Program-made: the position numbers and the translations under genes
The notes under the pieces: model-generated
Databases searched by the model: none
What the model was told of the DNA's origin: nothing
Seen by the model: the letters and a program-made list of their open reading frames with translations, nothing else
Assembly: GCA_009777625.1 (NCBI GenBank)
Contig: WRLL01000006.1
Coordinates: 1-49,252, forward strand
DNA length: 49,252 nucleotides
Reading direction: 5' to 3'
Origin: Candidatus Saccharimonadota bacterium
Lineage (GTDB): Bacteria; Patescibacteriota; Saccharimonadia; Saccharimonadales; Saccharimonadaceae
Shown here: positions 23,650 to 32,302 of the stretch, in pieces
How the letters are laid out: each line of letters begins with the position of its first letter
Numbering within the stretch: position 1 is the stretch's first letter

Positions 23650-24726
23650 ATGAAAATACAAAAGAATAAGAAGCGGTTGTTCATAGCTGGAATTATGACA
23701 GCGTCTATAGCAGTAATTGGAACGATGGCTGGTGTCGGGATATTAGGGCAGAATGATGATGCAAATGCTGGGGGGCCTTTATACACTACGCCAGCGGGTT
23801 CTTTCACTATATCGCCCAGCAGTTCTCCAATGAACGGCGGCACTCGCGTCACGATAACATATGATGGCACAGATCCCGAGGTTCGTTTCTCGGTCGGGGG
23901 CGTCAGTAACTTGGGTAGCAACGGGTCTCAGTCGATAGAGATGGGTGGCGCTGGCGCTCCGCCGTGCTTTGACATCGAAATTGTTTCGCCCTTAGAGCTA
24001 GAATGTACCACGCCGGCCTGGATGGCACATAATAAGCAATGGCCACCCGACTTTATCATATGGGTCATCGGTTACACCTCGGGAACGGCTGTTTCTACGG
24101 GGGACACCTTAAATTACACTGACACAATTCACACAATAGGATCTGGCAATTTAGATTACTTCGTCCAGGATATTTTCGGCACCACACCTGTTGTTATGCT
24201 TGATGGAGTAGTAGTTGATCCGGCTAACTATTCGTATCATTCAGCAGCTTATACCCAAGTCTCCAAACTGTCTCTTCATTCAGCATACCTAGATACATTG
24301 AGCGAAGAAGAGCATGATTTGCAATTACTTTACAACGGCGCTAATCCGCTATCCACAGGGGTATATAATTTCACCATCGTACCAGTCGGGGAAACCTCCG
24401 ACGGTCAAACCTACGCCCAGGGATCAAGTACTGGCTTGATGTTCTATATGCTGCAAGATTTCTCGTTGTTTAGTTCTGTCGAGGTTGACAGTGTTGTAGT
24501 CGACCCATCCAATTATGAGGCAAGAGAAGGTTCGACAATTATAACTTTGAAACCATCGTTCCTAGACACTCTGGCAGCCGGCAGTCATACCTTTGCAGCG
24601 AATTTCTCAAACGGTGCAACGTTTAGCAGATCGTTCAATGTATTGGGCGCGACGACTTCAGCATATGGGCTTAGTGGTGCCAACGGTGTTATACCGGGCG
24701 TGCCGCGCACCGGCCTGAGATTCTAA
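23650..24726 (+). CDS. Secreted surface protein with Ig-like modules
   Basis: 358 residues. Signal sequence: basic start 'MKIQKNKKRLF', hydrophobic 'IAGIMTASIAVIGTMAGVGI' and a cleavage-like 'ANAGG' at ~38. The first module (~48-140) is IPT/TIG-like ('FTISPSSSPMNGGTRVTITY'). Two further modules resemble the X2-type Ig folds of cell-surface proteins: '..VVVDPANYSYHSAAY..LSLHSAYLDTL' and 'SVVVDPSNYEAREGSTIITLKPSFLDTLAAGSHTF'. The C-terminus ends 'VIPGVPRTGLRF' with no LPxTG, hydrophobic tail or other anchor, although a sortase is encoded at 41921. Probably secreted or associated with the cell surface by interactions. A perfect terminator follows. Confidence 0.75.
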   Translation: MKIQKNKKRLFIAGIMTASIAVIGTMAGVGILGQNDDANAGGPLYTTPAGSFTISPSSSPMNGGTRVTITYDGTDPEVRFSVGGVSNLGSNGSQSIEMGGAGAPPCFDIEIVSPLELECTTPAWMAHNKQWPPDFIIWVIGYTSGTAVSTGDTLNYTDTIHTIGSGNLDYFVQDIFGTTPVVMLDGVVVDPANYSYHSAAYTQVSKLSLHSAYLDTLSEEEHDLQLLYNGANPLSTGVYNFTIVPVGETSDGQTYAQGSSTGLMFYMLQDFSLFSSVEVDSVVVDPSNYEAREGSTIITLKPSFLDTLAAGSHTFAANFSNGATFSRSFNVLGATTSAYGLSGANGVIPGVPRTGLRF

Positions 24727-24743
24727 GGACTAAGGCTTTCTTG

Positions 24744-24778
24744 AAAAATACTCCGAAATCTCAGATCGGAGTATTTTT
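24744..24778 (+). terminator. Intrinsic terminator
   Basis: AAAAATACTCCGA (24744-24756), a nine-base loop and TCGGAGTATTTTT (24766-24778): a 13-base perfect stem with A and T tracts, so probably active in both directions. It separates the secreted protein gene from rpoD. Confidence 0.92.
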
Positions 24779-24791
24779 CCTTTCATAAATT

Positions 24792-24819
24792 TTGTGTTCA
24801 GAAAAAAATGTGATAAAAT
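24792..24819 (+). promoter_or_regulatory. Promoter of rpoD
   Basis: TTGTGT, 16 bases, extended -10 TGATAAAAT. The leader to GTG 24931 is about 105 bases, longer than most here, and may carry regulation. Confidence 0.6.
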
Positions 24820-24930
24820 GTGACGCATAGCGAGAAGCGCATTTTGGTTGCGCGGCCGACGAATACGTGCGCGGCAGATGAACTGAAGTCAAAAACTTGA
24901 ACAAACATTTTACCAACGAAGGAGTTTACA

Positions 24931-26037
24931 GTGGCGGACGACGACATTAATAAAGACGATTTGGTGAACGACGAGGCTGATTTTGATGAGAAAATGCCAG
25001 ACGACATCGATGAAGAAGAGCTTGAGGACCTGGCCGACGACGCCGTGATCGAGGGCGACTTGGACGAAATGACCGATGACAGCGTGCGGGTTTATCTGCG
25101 CGAAATCGGGCGGATTCCTTTGCTGACAACAGATGAAGAAAACGAATTGGCGGCGAAAATTGTCGCCAACGTCGAACCGCTGGAAAAGGCCGAAACGGAT
25201 TTGGAAAAGGCAAAGGAAAAGTTGAACAATCCGGATCTGACAGATGAGAAGCGTGCCGATCTTAGGCTAAAGATTGAAAAGCTTCGCGTCAAGATTCGCC
25301 GCCTCAAGAAACCGAAAGACCAGATGGCCGAGGCCAACATGCGCCTGGTGGTGTCGATCGCCAAACGCTACAGTGGTCGCGGGTTGGACTTCCTTGACTT
25401 AATTCAAGAAGGCAACACAGGATTGTTACGTGCTGTCGAAAAATTCGATCCGGATAAGGGATTTAAATTCAGCACCTACGCGACCTGGTGGATCCGCCAG
25501 GCCATCACCCGCGCCATCGCTGACCAGGCGCGCACCATCCGCATCCCGGTCCACATGGTCGAAACGATCAATAAATTGCTCCGGACGCAGCGCCGCCTGG
25601 CGCAGGAATTAAACCGCGAGCCGACCATCGCCGAGCTGGCCGACGCCATGGACGAGACGCCGGACAAAATAAAATATGTGTTCAAGATCAAGCAGGACAT
25701 ACAGAGCCTCGACGCCAACATCGGCGGCAGCGACGAGGACGACGCGTCGGAACTGGGGAATTTCATCGAAGACGATTCCGCGGTCAAACCCGAGGACGCG
25801 GCCAGCAATCAGCTGCTGAAGGAGCAGGTTTTGGAGGTCGTGAACACCTTGTCCGATCGTGAACAAAAAATTATCAAGATGCGCTTCGGGTTGGATGGCG
25901 GCCGGCCGCACACATTGGAAGAAGTCGGCGCTGAATTTGCCGTGACGCGCGAGCGAATTCGCCAAATCGAGGCAAAGGCTTTGAATAAGTTGCGCAAGAA
26001 CAAGGACACGCGGAAATTGTATGAGTACCTCGGCTAA
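24931..26037 (+). CDS. rpoD: Primary RNA polymerase sigma factor (sigma-70/SigA)
   Basis: 368 residues from GTG 24931 behind GAAGGAG. Region 1.1 is replaced by an acidic leader; region 1.2 '[17 protein letters not shown]', region 2 '[39 protein letters not shown]' and '[32 protein letters not shown]', region 3 and region 4 '[35 protein letters not shown]' are complete. It recognises the -35/-10 promoters, and the many extended -10 sites in this window suit the region 2.4/3.0 contacts. Its 3' end overlaps the next gene by 17 bases. Confidence 0.95.
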   Translation: MADDDINKDDLVNDEADFDEKMPDDIDEEELEDLADDAVIEGDLDEMTDDSVRVYLREIGRIPLLTTDEENELAAKIVANVEPLEKAETDLEKAKEKLNNPDLTDEKRADLRLKIEKLRVKIRRLKKPKDQMAEANMRLVVSIAKRYSGRGLDFLDLIQEGNTGLLRAVEKFDPDKGFKFSTYATWWIRQAITRAIADQARTIRIPVHMVETINKLLRTQRRLAQELNREPTIAELADAMDETPDKIKYVFKIKQDIQSLDANIGGSDEDDASELGNFIEDDSAVKPEDAASNQLLKEQVLEVVNTLSDREQKIIKMRFGLDGGRPHTLEEVGAEFAVTRERIRQIEAKALNKLRKNKDTRKLYEYLG

Positions 26038-26602
26038 GTTTCCCAAAGTTATCGCCGTCGTTGGCATGATGGGCAGCGGCAAGGGCACGGCGGTGGAGTA
26101 CTTGACTAAAAAATACAGCTGGCCGAGCGTTTATTTTGGTGGCATGGTTTACGAAGAGGTTGCTCGTCGTGGTCTGGACATCGTGCGCGACGAAACTGCA
26201 GTTCGTCAAGATATGCGCGCCAAAGAAGGTCCGGCCGTCTTGGCCAAACGAGTCGCTGTCAAAGCCCATGAGTTATTAAATGAAGGCGCCGAAACAGTCG
26301 TGCTAGACGGCCTGTACAGCTGGAGCGAAGACAAATACTTGCGACAGGAATTTGGCAACGACATCATTATGATCGCCGTCGTCGCGCCGAAAAAGTTGCG
26401 GCGTCAACGCGTTCTGGAACGTGTCGACCAGAGGCGGAAATATACCTTAGACGAAGTTGTGGAACGCGAGATCGCCGAAATCGAGAACATCGAAAAGGGC
26501 GGGCCGATTGCGTATGCAGACTTTTATGTGATGAATGATGAAGGCATGAAGAATCTGCATCGGCAGTTGGATCGGATTGTAAAGGACTTGAAGAAGTCTT
26601 AA
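26021..26602 (+). CDS. P-loop nucleotide kinase-like protein (UPF0200/dephospho-CoA-kinase-like)
   Basis: 193 residues. Walker A '[14 protein letters not shown]', then '[16 protein letters not shown]', '[20 protein letters not shown]' and the lid-like '[24 protein letters not shown]'. The order of motifs fits UPF0200-type kinases, which are close to dephospho-CoA kinase and adenylate kinase. The substrate is therefore uncertain; a nucleotide or CoA precursor is most likely. The start lies inside the end of rpoD (17-base overlap), so it is probably co-transcribed with the sigma factor. Confidence 0.75.
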   Translation: MSTSAKFPKVIAVVGMMGSGKGTAVEYLTKKYSWPSVYFGGMVYEEVARRGLDIVRDETAVRQDMRAKEGPAVLAKRVAVKAHELLNEGAETVVLDGLYSWSEDKYLRQEFGNDIIMIAVVAPKKLRRQRVLERVDQRRKYTLDEVVEREIAEIENIEKGGPIAYADFYVMNDEGMKNLHRQLDRIVKDLKKS

Positions 26603-26625
26603 TCAAGTCCAGAGGCTTCTTTCCA

Positions 26626-26634
26626 TGTTAGAAT
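26626..26634 (+). promoter_or_regulatory. Extended -10 of polA, leaderless
   Basis: TGTTAGAAT, six bases, ATG 26641. No Shine-Dalgarno. Confidence 0.55.
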
Positions 26635-26640
26635 GGTCTC

Positions 26641-29091
26641 ATGACTGAAAAATCCCACAAAACCTTCGCTCTGATCGATGGCAAAAGCATTTTCTACCGC
26701 GGCTACTACGCAATGCCGGCGCTGAGTACGCAAGACGGCACACCGACTGGTGGAGTTTATGGCTTTACGTCGATGGCGCTGGAACTGATGAGCAAAATCA
26801 AACCGGATTATGTTGCCGTGGCCTGGGATAAGCCAAAGACCAACATTCGTCGTCGGCTGGAAATCTATCCCGAATACAAGGCCGGTCGCAAACCAGCGCC
26901 GCCGGATTTCTACGCGCAGATCCCGATTTTGCGTGAATTATTGGGTGCTTTCGGTTGGCCGCTGTATGAACTGGACGATTACGAGGCCGATGATATTATG
27001 GGCACGCTTTCCGAACAGGCCAATGCCCAAGGAGTTCACACCATAATGGTTAGCTCGGACCTCGATATGTTGCAGCTGATCGACCACGATACGGAGCTTT
27101 ACGCGCTGAAAAAAGGCCTGTCAAATCTGGAAAAGTTCGATATGAAAGCTTTCCACGACAAATATGGACTATTGCCCAATCAGTTTTTGGATCTGAAAAG
27201 TTTGAAGGGCGACGGCAGCGATAACATCCCCGGCGTGCCGGGCATCGGCGAAAAAACCGCCGTGGCGCTGTTGCAGGAATTTTATACGCTGGACGAGGTT
27301 TACGATAATTTAAGTGAGATCAAACCGGCCTGGCGGGCGAAATTGATGGCCGGCAAAGATTCGGCCTACATGTCGAAAGAGTTGGGGCGGATCTGGACCG
27401 ACGCGCCGATCAAGTTGGATTTGAAGGCTGTCGACGTCCACAAATTGAATGTTGAGAAATTGCGCGCCAAGTTGCAGGATTTGGAATTTACATCGCTGCT
27501 GCGTCGCTTGCCGGATTTTATGCGTGACAGCAAACCGCTTGAACCGGAGATCGAGGATCAGCCGGGGATTTTCTTTACTTTGCCGGACGGAAAAATTGTC
27601 GTTAACGATGGCAAAGTTTTGTGTGAGAAGATTTTGCGCGGTGAGGTAAAATTTGATGCAGCGTCGCAAGTGAAACCGTCGGATTCGGGGCAGCAGGCAC
27701 TTGGATTTGATGATAGCAAAGTCGTTCACAATGGCGAGATTGTTTTGCCAGAAATTGCTTTTGACACGCGAATCGCCAGCTTTCTGTTGGGAAGGGTGGA
27801 AAAAGTCGAGACAATCGATCAGCTGAAAAAAACCTACGAAACTTTGAAAAAGAAATTATCGGAACTGCCAAAATTGGAAAGAGTCGCCAAGCAATTGGAT
27901 TTTCCGACGCAAATTCTGCTGGCCAAAATCGAGCAACGCGGCGTCAAAATCGACGTGCCGTTTCTCAACAAGATGAGCCAGGATTTGGCCGTCAAAATCC
28001 GCAAATTTGAACAGGAAATTTGGGACATGGTTGGCTACGAATTCAATGTTAGTTCGGCGCCACAATTGTCGGATGCGCTGTTCAAGAAACTGATGTTACC
28101 AACAACCGGCATCAAAAAATCGGTGCGAGGGTATTTTGCGACCAATAAAAGCGAGCTGGAAAAACTGCGCGGCCAGCACCCAATTATCGAGAAAATAACA
28201 GAGGTCCGTGAAGTTCTGAAAATGAAGAATACATACACCGATGCGCTGCCGAATTTGGTCGCGCCGGACGGCAAATTGCACACGGATTTTCGCCAGGACG
28301 TGACGGCGACGGGGCGACTTTCTTCATCAAATCCGAATTTGCAGAACATTCCGATTCGCACGGAATTGGGTCAAAAAATCCGGCGGGCTTTTGTGGCATC
28401 GCCCGGAAAAGTTTTAGTTAGCGGTGACTATTCGCAATTTGAGCTGCGGTTGGCGGCGGCCTTAGCAAATGACGAGAAGTTGATCAAGATTTTCGCTGAC
28501 GACAAAGTTGACGTGCATACATTGACCGCCGCCGAAGCCTTTGACGTGCCGCCGGAAAAAGTCACGCCGACGCAACGCCGCGCCGCCAAAGTCATCAACT
28601 TTGGCGTGCTGTACGGCATGAGCCCGCACGGGCTGGCGGTAGCGACCGGCATGAGCTACATCGAGGCGCGGGACTTTATTGAAAAATATTTTGCGGCCCG
28701 GGCGCCGATTCGCAAATACTTGGACGACGCGGTGGAGAAGGCGAAAACGGACGGCTACGTCGAAACATTATTCGGTCGCCGTCGTTTGACACCGGATGTC
28801 CACGCGGCCAATTTCGTGGTCCGCGAAGCTGCCAAACGCGCTGCGGCCAACATGCCTTTACAAGGAACAGAGGCGGATTTGATGAAAATGGCCATGCTGA
28901 AGATCGAAAAGGAAGTAAAAAATGCCGCACAGATCCTGCAGATTCACGACTCCATCCTGGTTGAATGCGACCCGGAGGATGTCAAAAAAGTGGGCCAGGA
29001 AATGAAGCAGATCATGGAGAATATCTATCCGCCGTTGAAAGTACGGTTGAAGGTAGATATTAAATCAGGGAAGAACTGGAGCGAGCTGTAG
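26641..29091 (+). CDS. polA: DNA polymerase I
   Basis: 816 residues, shorter than the ~928 of E. coli. The 5'-3' exonuclease domain (1-~290) is intact: 'LIDGKSIFYRGYYA', 'DDYEADDIMGTLSEQA', 'SSDLDMLQLID' and 'KGDGSDNIPGVPGIGEKTA'. The middle (~300-420) corresponds to the 3'-5' exonuclease position but lacks a recognisable D-x-E motif, so proofreading is probably absent. The polymerase domain has 'DFRQDVTATGRLSSSNPNLQNIP', motif A 'SGDYSQFELRLAA', motif B 'RRAAKVINFGVLYGMS' and motif C 'QIHDSILVEC'. It fills gaps and removes RNA primers. Confidence 0.95.
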   Translation: MTEKSHKTFALIDGKSIFYRGYYAMPALSTQDGTPTGGVYGFTSMALELMSKIKPDYVAVAWDKPKTNIRRRLEIYPEYKAGRKPAPPDFYAQIPILRELLGAFGWPLYELDDYEADDIMGTLSEQANAQGVHTIMVSSDLDMLQLIDHDTELYALKKGLSNLEKFDMKAFHDKYGLLPNQFLDLKSLKGDGSDNIPGVPGIGEKTAVALLQEFYTLDEVYDNLSEIKPAWRAKLMAGKDSAYMSKELGRIWTDAPIKLDLKAVDVHKLNVEKLRAKLQDLEFTSLLRRLPDFMRDSKPLEPEIEDQPGIFFTLPDGKIVVNDGKVLCEKILRGEVKFDAASQVKPSDSGQQALGFDDSKVVHNGEIVLPEIAFDTRIASFLLGRVEKVETIDQLKKTYETLKKKLSELPKLERVAKQLDFPTQILLAKIEQRGVKIDVPFLNKMSQDLAVKIRKFEQEIWDMVGYEFNVSSAPQLSDALFKKLMLPTTGIKKSVRGYFATNKSELEKLRGQHPIIEKITEVREVLKMKNTYTDALPNLVAPDGKLHTDFRQDVTATGRLSSSNPNLQNIPIRTELGQKIRRAFVASPGKVLVSGDYSQFELRLAAALANDEKLIKIFADDKVDVHTLTAAEAFDVPPEKVTPTQRRAAKVINFGVLYGMSPHGLAVATGMSYIEARDFIEKYFAARAPIRKYLDDAVEKAKTDGYVETLFGRRRLTPDVHAANFVVREAAKRAAANMPLQGTEADLMKMAMLKIEKEVKNAAQILQIHDSILVECDPEDVKKVGQEMKQIMENIYPPLKVRLKVDIKSGKNWSEL

Positions 29092-29104
29092 TCGAGGATG
29101 CGGT

Positions 29105-29172
29105 GCTAACTTTGCTTCCGCGCGACTCTTTTCGACAGGAAAAGTGTCAGCGATGAACCCCGTAACGACGGG
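29105..29172 (-). repeat. Dispersed two-hairpin repeat, copy 3
   Basis: Read on the minus strand: CCCGTcgttACGGG, ~12 bases, CTGACA, then CTTTTCctgtcGAAAAG and AGTCGCGCGGAAGC. Relative to copies 1 and 2 the second hairpin stem differs at two paired positions and both partners change. Confidence 0.8.
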
Positions 29173-29223
29173 CGCGAAACGCGGCGCGAAAGTAAAATCG
29201 GCGCTGCAGCCAGTCTATGTTTC

Positions 29224-29252
29224 TTGACAATTCTTGGATAAAATTATAGAAT
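29224..29252 (+). promoter_or_regulatory. Consensus promoter, leaderless start at 29259
   Basis: TTGACA, 17 bases, TAGAAT, then ATCTCC and ATG 29259. The clearest leaderless arrangement in the window. Confidence 0.75.
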
Positions 29253-29258
29253 ATCTCC

Positions 29259-29945
29259 ATGAGACGAGGCGGACCAACCAGGTTAGGCGCAGGTCTAATT
29301 GTACTGATTATGGCGGTGGTGATAATCGGCGCACTAGTTTGGGCTGGCCGGACTTTCCTTGGCAATAATAACAGTGGTGGGGGAGAAGCAGAAATCGATC
29401 ACGGGCAACAACTGCTTGACGAGCCGACCGAAACTACGGCGGTGCGTATGAGTGTGCGCGGTCCGATCACGGCGCAGGAAAACCACTATTCGATCGCATT
29501 GACGATTAGCTCGACGGCGCGGAATCTGACAATTTGGCGCAGCTACGATGGCTCGGTGATGACTAGTGAGAATTTGACTAATTCAGCTGCTTCGTTTAAT
29601 GATTTGCTGGCAGCATTAAATCGGGCTAGTTATATGAAAGAAGCAAGGGCCGAAGAAGAGAACCAGGGTATATGTGCCGTTGGGCAGCTGATCAACTTTG
29701 AAATATTTGAATATCAGACGGACGACCAAGGCGAGACAACTGAAAAGCTGGCAAAGAAGCTCTGGACGACGTCGTGCAACGGGCTGACAGGGAGCTTCAA
29801 TGGCTTGACACCCAACGTGATCGATCTGTTCTTGGGCCAAATCCCCGATGCGCGCAACCGTATTTCGGCGGCAAAAAGTGTCATTGACCAAGAAAATCGC
29901 GCTAGCATTGGCAGCCCATGGGAAGGACTGGATGCCTTCAAATAG
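29259..29945 (+). CDS. Single-pass membrane protein with external domain
   Basis: 228 residues. Basic N-terminus 'MRRGGPTR', a transmembrane helix 'LGAGLIVLIMAVVIIGALVW' (~9-28), a Gly/Asn-rich linker, then a ~180-residue external domain of mixed strands containing two cysteines (CAVG, TSCNG) that could pair. No family recognised. The strong promoter suggests substantial expression. Confidence 0.7.
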   Translation: MRRGGPTRLGAGLIVLIMAVVIIGALVWAGRTFLGNNNSGGGEAEIDHGQQLLDEPTETTAVRMSVRGPITAQENHYSIALTISSTARNLTIWRSYDGSVMTSENLTNSAASFNDLLAALNRASYMKEARAEEENQGICAVGQLINFEIFEYQTDDQGETTEKLAKKLWTTSCNGLTGSFNGLTPNVIDLFLGQIPDARNRISAAKSVIDQENRASIGSPWEGLDAFK

Positions 29946-29953
29946 GCAAAAAC

Positions 29954-29983
29954 TTGACGTCAAAACGCCAATTGTTGTAAAAT
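29954..29983 (+). promoter_or_regulatory. Promoter, leaderless start at 29991
   Basis: TTGACG, 18 bases, TAAAAT, seven bases, ATG 29991. Confidence 0.65.
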
Positions 29984-29990
29984 ACTCTTC

Positions 29991-30209
29991 ATGAAAAAAG
30001 TCAAAGTCACGATCTATCTGTCAGAGGATCAAACAAAGGCTGTCAAGAAGCACATCGTCGATACTGGCGAAACGCTGTCGGCCTTCATGCAGGCAGCGGT
30101 CGAAGCGAAAATGAAACACGATGCCAGTCGCAGCGGCAAAAAGAAGCTGGCGGCGCGAAAGAAGAGCGAAGAGCTGGACGAGATCATCAAGGATTTGGCG
30201 AAGGCGTAA
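29991..30209 (+). CDS. Small ribbon-helix-helix-like protein
   Basis: 72 residues. 'KKVKVTIYLSEDQTKAVKKHIVDTGETLSAFMQAAVEAKMK' fits a ribbon-helix-helix fold: a short beta strand, helix A, a turn with 'TGETLSAF', and helix B. The C-terminal third is lysine-rich. RHH proteins are dimeric repressors, often autoregulatory or antitoxins; no toxin-like partner is adjacent. Leaderless start predicted. Confidence 0.65.
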   Translation: MKKVKVTIYLSEDQTKAVKKHIVDTGETLSAFMQAAVEAKMKHDASRSGKKKLAARKKSEELDEIIKDLAKA

Positions 30210-30236
30210 CAACTCTTGTCATCTTAGAATCTGCCC

Positions 30237-30413
30237 GCAAATTACCCCAACATCACACCCATCCACGCGTCAAAACAGTGGCGTGATTTTCTTAAAATTC
30301 TTCTCTGTCGCGGCGCGCGGAGAACAAGCTCGCGTCACCGCGATCAGATGAAAAACCTTAAGAAAATCACCCAGTTTTGCCGCAGGATGGGCTTAGATGT
30401 TAGGATAATTTGC
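30237..30413. repeat. ~175-base imperfect inverted-repeat element (MITE-like)
   Basis: The left ~58 bases, beginning GCAAATTACCCCAACATC, and the reverse complement of the right ~58 bases, beginning GCAAATTATCCTAACATC, align over their length with shared blocks CCCATCC, CAAAAC and a perfect inner GTGATTTTCTTAA / TTAAGAAAATCAC (30283-30295 / 30358-30370). The core between them has its own hairpin, TCGCGG...CCGCGA. It fills the gap between the RHH gene and the MazG-like gene. Confidence 0.75.
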
Positions 30414-30452
30414 TAGCTTATCGAAATTACGATGACAGGCGACGACGCTTTG

Positions 30453-30461
30453 TGATAAAAT
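30453..30461 (+). promoter_or_regulatory. Extended -10 of the MazG-HAD-mutM operon
   Basis: TGATAAAAT, with ATGACA 18 bases upstream as a possible -35. Unlike the leaderless genes, a ~23-base leader with AGAGAGGAGA precedes ATG 30491. Confidence 0.55.
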
Positions 30462-30490
30462 CTTCTTAAGGATAAAGAGAGGAGAATCAG

Positions 30491-30853
30491 ATGACTTTTG
30501 ATGAGTATCAAAAACTGGCCAAACGGACTTGGTATCCGCCGGCCGTAATGGCCGAAGGCGGCGATGATTTCAGGGAAAGGGCGCAAACAGTTGCGGTCTT
30601 GGGCATTTCCGGCGAAGCGGGCGAAATTGTCGAAAAGTGGAAAAAGGTCATTCAGCGCTACGAAGGCTTCGAAATGACGCCGGAACTGGTAGCGGACTTT
30701 AAAAAAGAATTGGGCGACGTGCTGTGGTATATGGCGATCTTTGCGGACGGGTTGGGACTGTCTTTTGATGAAGTAGCTAAGAAAAATATTGCAAAATTAA
30801 GTGATCGACAGAAACGCAAAGTGCTGCTAAAAGGAGCAGGGGACAATCGGTGA
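30491..30853 (+). CDS. MazG-like nucleotide pyrophosphohydrolase
   Basis: 120 residues, the size of single-domain MazG-type proteins. 'GISGEAGEIVEKWKKVIQ' and 'FKKELGDVLWYMAIFADGLGLSFDEVAKKNIAKL' carry the acidic E-x2-E ... E-x2-D metal set. These enzymes hydrolyse NTPs or dNTPs, including aberrant ones, to monophosphates. AGAGAGGAGA precedes the start. The TGA overlaps the GTG of the HAD gene (GTGA), and mutM and holA follow, so it heads a nucleotide-cleaning and repair operon. Confidence 0.9.
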   Translation: MTFDEYQKLAKRTWYPPAVMAEGGDDFRERAQTVAVLGISGEAGEIVEKWKKVIQRYEGFEMTPELVADFKKELGDVLWYMAIFADGLGLSFDEVAKKNIAKLSDRQKRKVLLKGAGDNR

Positions 30854-31425
30854 TTAAAGCCATCATTTTTGATTGTTTTGGCGTGTTGGTCGATGACTAT
30901 TACGGCGCACCAATTAAAGTTGGGCTGACGGATGAAGAATTGGTGACATGGCAAAAGATCGCCGACACCGCAGACCGCGGCGATATTTCTAACGAAGAGC
31001 GCCTGGCCAGAATCTTCCCAATGATCCGCGGCGGTCGCGCTAAGTTCGAACGGGAAGCTAGGTTGGCGCGGCGCCACGACGATCTATTAGATTTCATACT
31101 GAAATTGCGCGGGAAATACAAAACAGGATTACTTAGTAATGCTTCGGACAACATTGTCGAACGCTTTTTTTCGCCCAGTGATTTCGCAAAGTATTTCGAC
31201 GAAGTGGTTTTGTCCTACAAAGTTCGCCTGATCAAACCTTACCCCGAAATCTACAAATTGGCTGCACAGCGTTTGAGCGTTGACACTAACGAATGCTTGT
31301 TTGTTGACGATAATCCTACGAACTTGTCTGGCGCCGAGGCTGTTGGTATGCACGGATTATTGTACAAAAATTTTGCTAAGTTTCAGACAGATTTGAAAGA
31401 TGTTCTGGAGAAAGAAATTGCCTGA
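30850..31425 (+). CDS. HAD-superfamily hydrolase
   Basis: 191 residues from a GTG start. HAD motif I 'IIFDCFGVLVDD' (the second Asp of DxD is replaced by Phe-Gly here, D-C-F-G-V), motif II 'TGLLSNASDN', motif III Lys in 'YKVRLIKPYPEIYKLA' and motif IV 'CLFVDDNPTNLSGAEAVGMHG'. This is the subfamily IA pattern of haloacid dehalogenase-like or phosphoglycolate-type phosphatases, where DxxG substitutions in motif I occur. Overlaps MazG-like upstream and mutM downstream. Confidence 0.88.
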   Translation: MIKAIIFDCFGVLVDDYYGAPIKVGLTDEELVTWQKIADTADRGDISNEERLARIFPMIRGGRAKFEREARLARRHDDLLDFILKLRGKYKTGLLSNASDNIVERFFSPSDFAKYFDEVVLSYKVRLIKPYPEIYKLAAQRLSVDTNECLFVDDNPTNLSGAEAVGMHGLLYKNFAKFQTDLKDVLEKEIA

Positions 31426-32299
31426 ATTGCCAGAAGTCGAAACTGTCCGACGCGGTCTGGAAAAGTTGATTGTCGGGCGACAGATTATGAATGTGAATGT
31501 CTTAAACGAAAAGACATTTCATGCCAGTATTCACGAGATAAAAAGCTTTGTTGTTAACGCAAAGATCATCGCAACGCGGCGACGAGCGAAAGTCTTAATC
31601 ATCGATCTATCGACAGATTATTCACTTGTCATCCATCTGAAAATGACCGGCCAAATCGTCTTTCGCGGCGATGAGAACTGGGGCGGTGGGCACCCGACGG
31701 AAAGTTATATTAAAGAACTTCCAGACAAATCGACACGGGTTGAGTTTGATTTGAGCGGCAATGCGAAGTTATTCTTCAACGATCAACGAAAATTCGGTTG
31801 GATCAAATTAGTGCCGACAGCAGAAATCGATGACATGGATTTTATTAAGAAGCTTGGGCCAGAACCATTGACGGGCCAGCCCGAAAAAGAATTCTTAAAA
31901 AGAGTCAAAAGACACGCCAACACGACGATCAAGGCGGCAATCCTGAACCAAGAGGTCATTGCCGGCATCGGCAACATTTACGCCGACGAAGCATTGTGGG
32001 GCGCCAAGGTCCATCCGGCCTGCAAAGTTAAAGATTTGTCAGACGCGCAGCTACGGAAAGTTTTATCAGAAGCAATCAAAGCCATGAATAAGTCACTGGC
32101 GGCTGGCGGTTCGACCATGACGAACTACGTGCAGGCCGATGGTTCGCGGGGCAATTACTTGGACAAATTTGCCAACGTGTTTCGACGCGATGGTCAACCT
32201 TGTCCGCGTTGTGGCACTGCAATCGAGAAAATTCGCGTGGCGGGGCGGGGGACGCATTTTTGTCCGCATTGCCAGAAACTAATATCTGCTAAAATGTAA
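31418..32299 (+). CDS. mutM: Formamidopyrimidine-DNA glycosylase
   Basis: 293 residues from TTG 31418. Fpg needs Pro2 as the catalytic amine after Met removal; only the TTG start gives 'MPELPEVETVRRGL', whereas the ATG at 31400 in the ORF track adds six residues and would abolish activity. Other features: 'VIHLKMTGQIVF' with the conserved Lys, the helix-two-turn-helix 'NQEVIAGIGNIYADEALW', and the C4 zinc finger 'CPRCGTAIEKI...THFCPHCQ'. It excises 8-oxoguanine and FaPy lesions. The start lies within the end of the HAD gene. Confidence 0.93.
   Translation: MPELPEVETVRRGLEKLIVGRQIMNVNVLNEKTFHASIHEIKSFVVNAKIIATRRRAKVLIIDLSTDYSLVIHLKMTGQIVFRGDENWGGGHPTESYIKELPDKSTRVEFDLSGNAKLFFNDQRKFGWIKLVPTAEIDDMDFIKKLGPEPLTGQPEKEFLKRVKRHANTTIKAAILNQEVIAGIGNIYADEALWGAKVHPACKVKDLSDAQLRKVLSEAIKAMNKSLAAGGSTMTNYVQADGSRGNYLDKFANVFRRDGQPCPRCGTAIEKIRVAGRGTHFCPHCQKLISAKM
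32287..32295 (+). promoter_or_regulatory. Extended -10 of holA, leaderless
   Basis: TGCTAAAAT spanning the mutM stop region, seven bases, ATG 32303. No Shine-Dalgarno. Confidence 0.55.
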
Positions 32300-32302
32300 C
32301 CA

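Noticed and set aside
24826-24930. Riboswitch in the long rpoD leader
   Set aside because: The leader is long and GC-rich in part, but I could not draw a convincing conserved fold or terminator in it.
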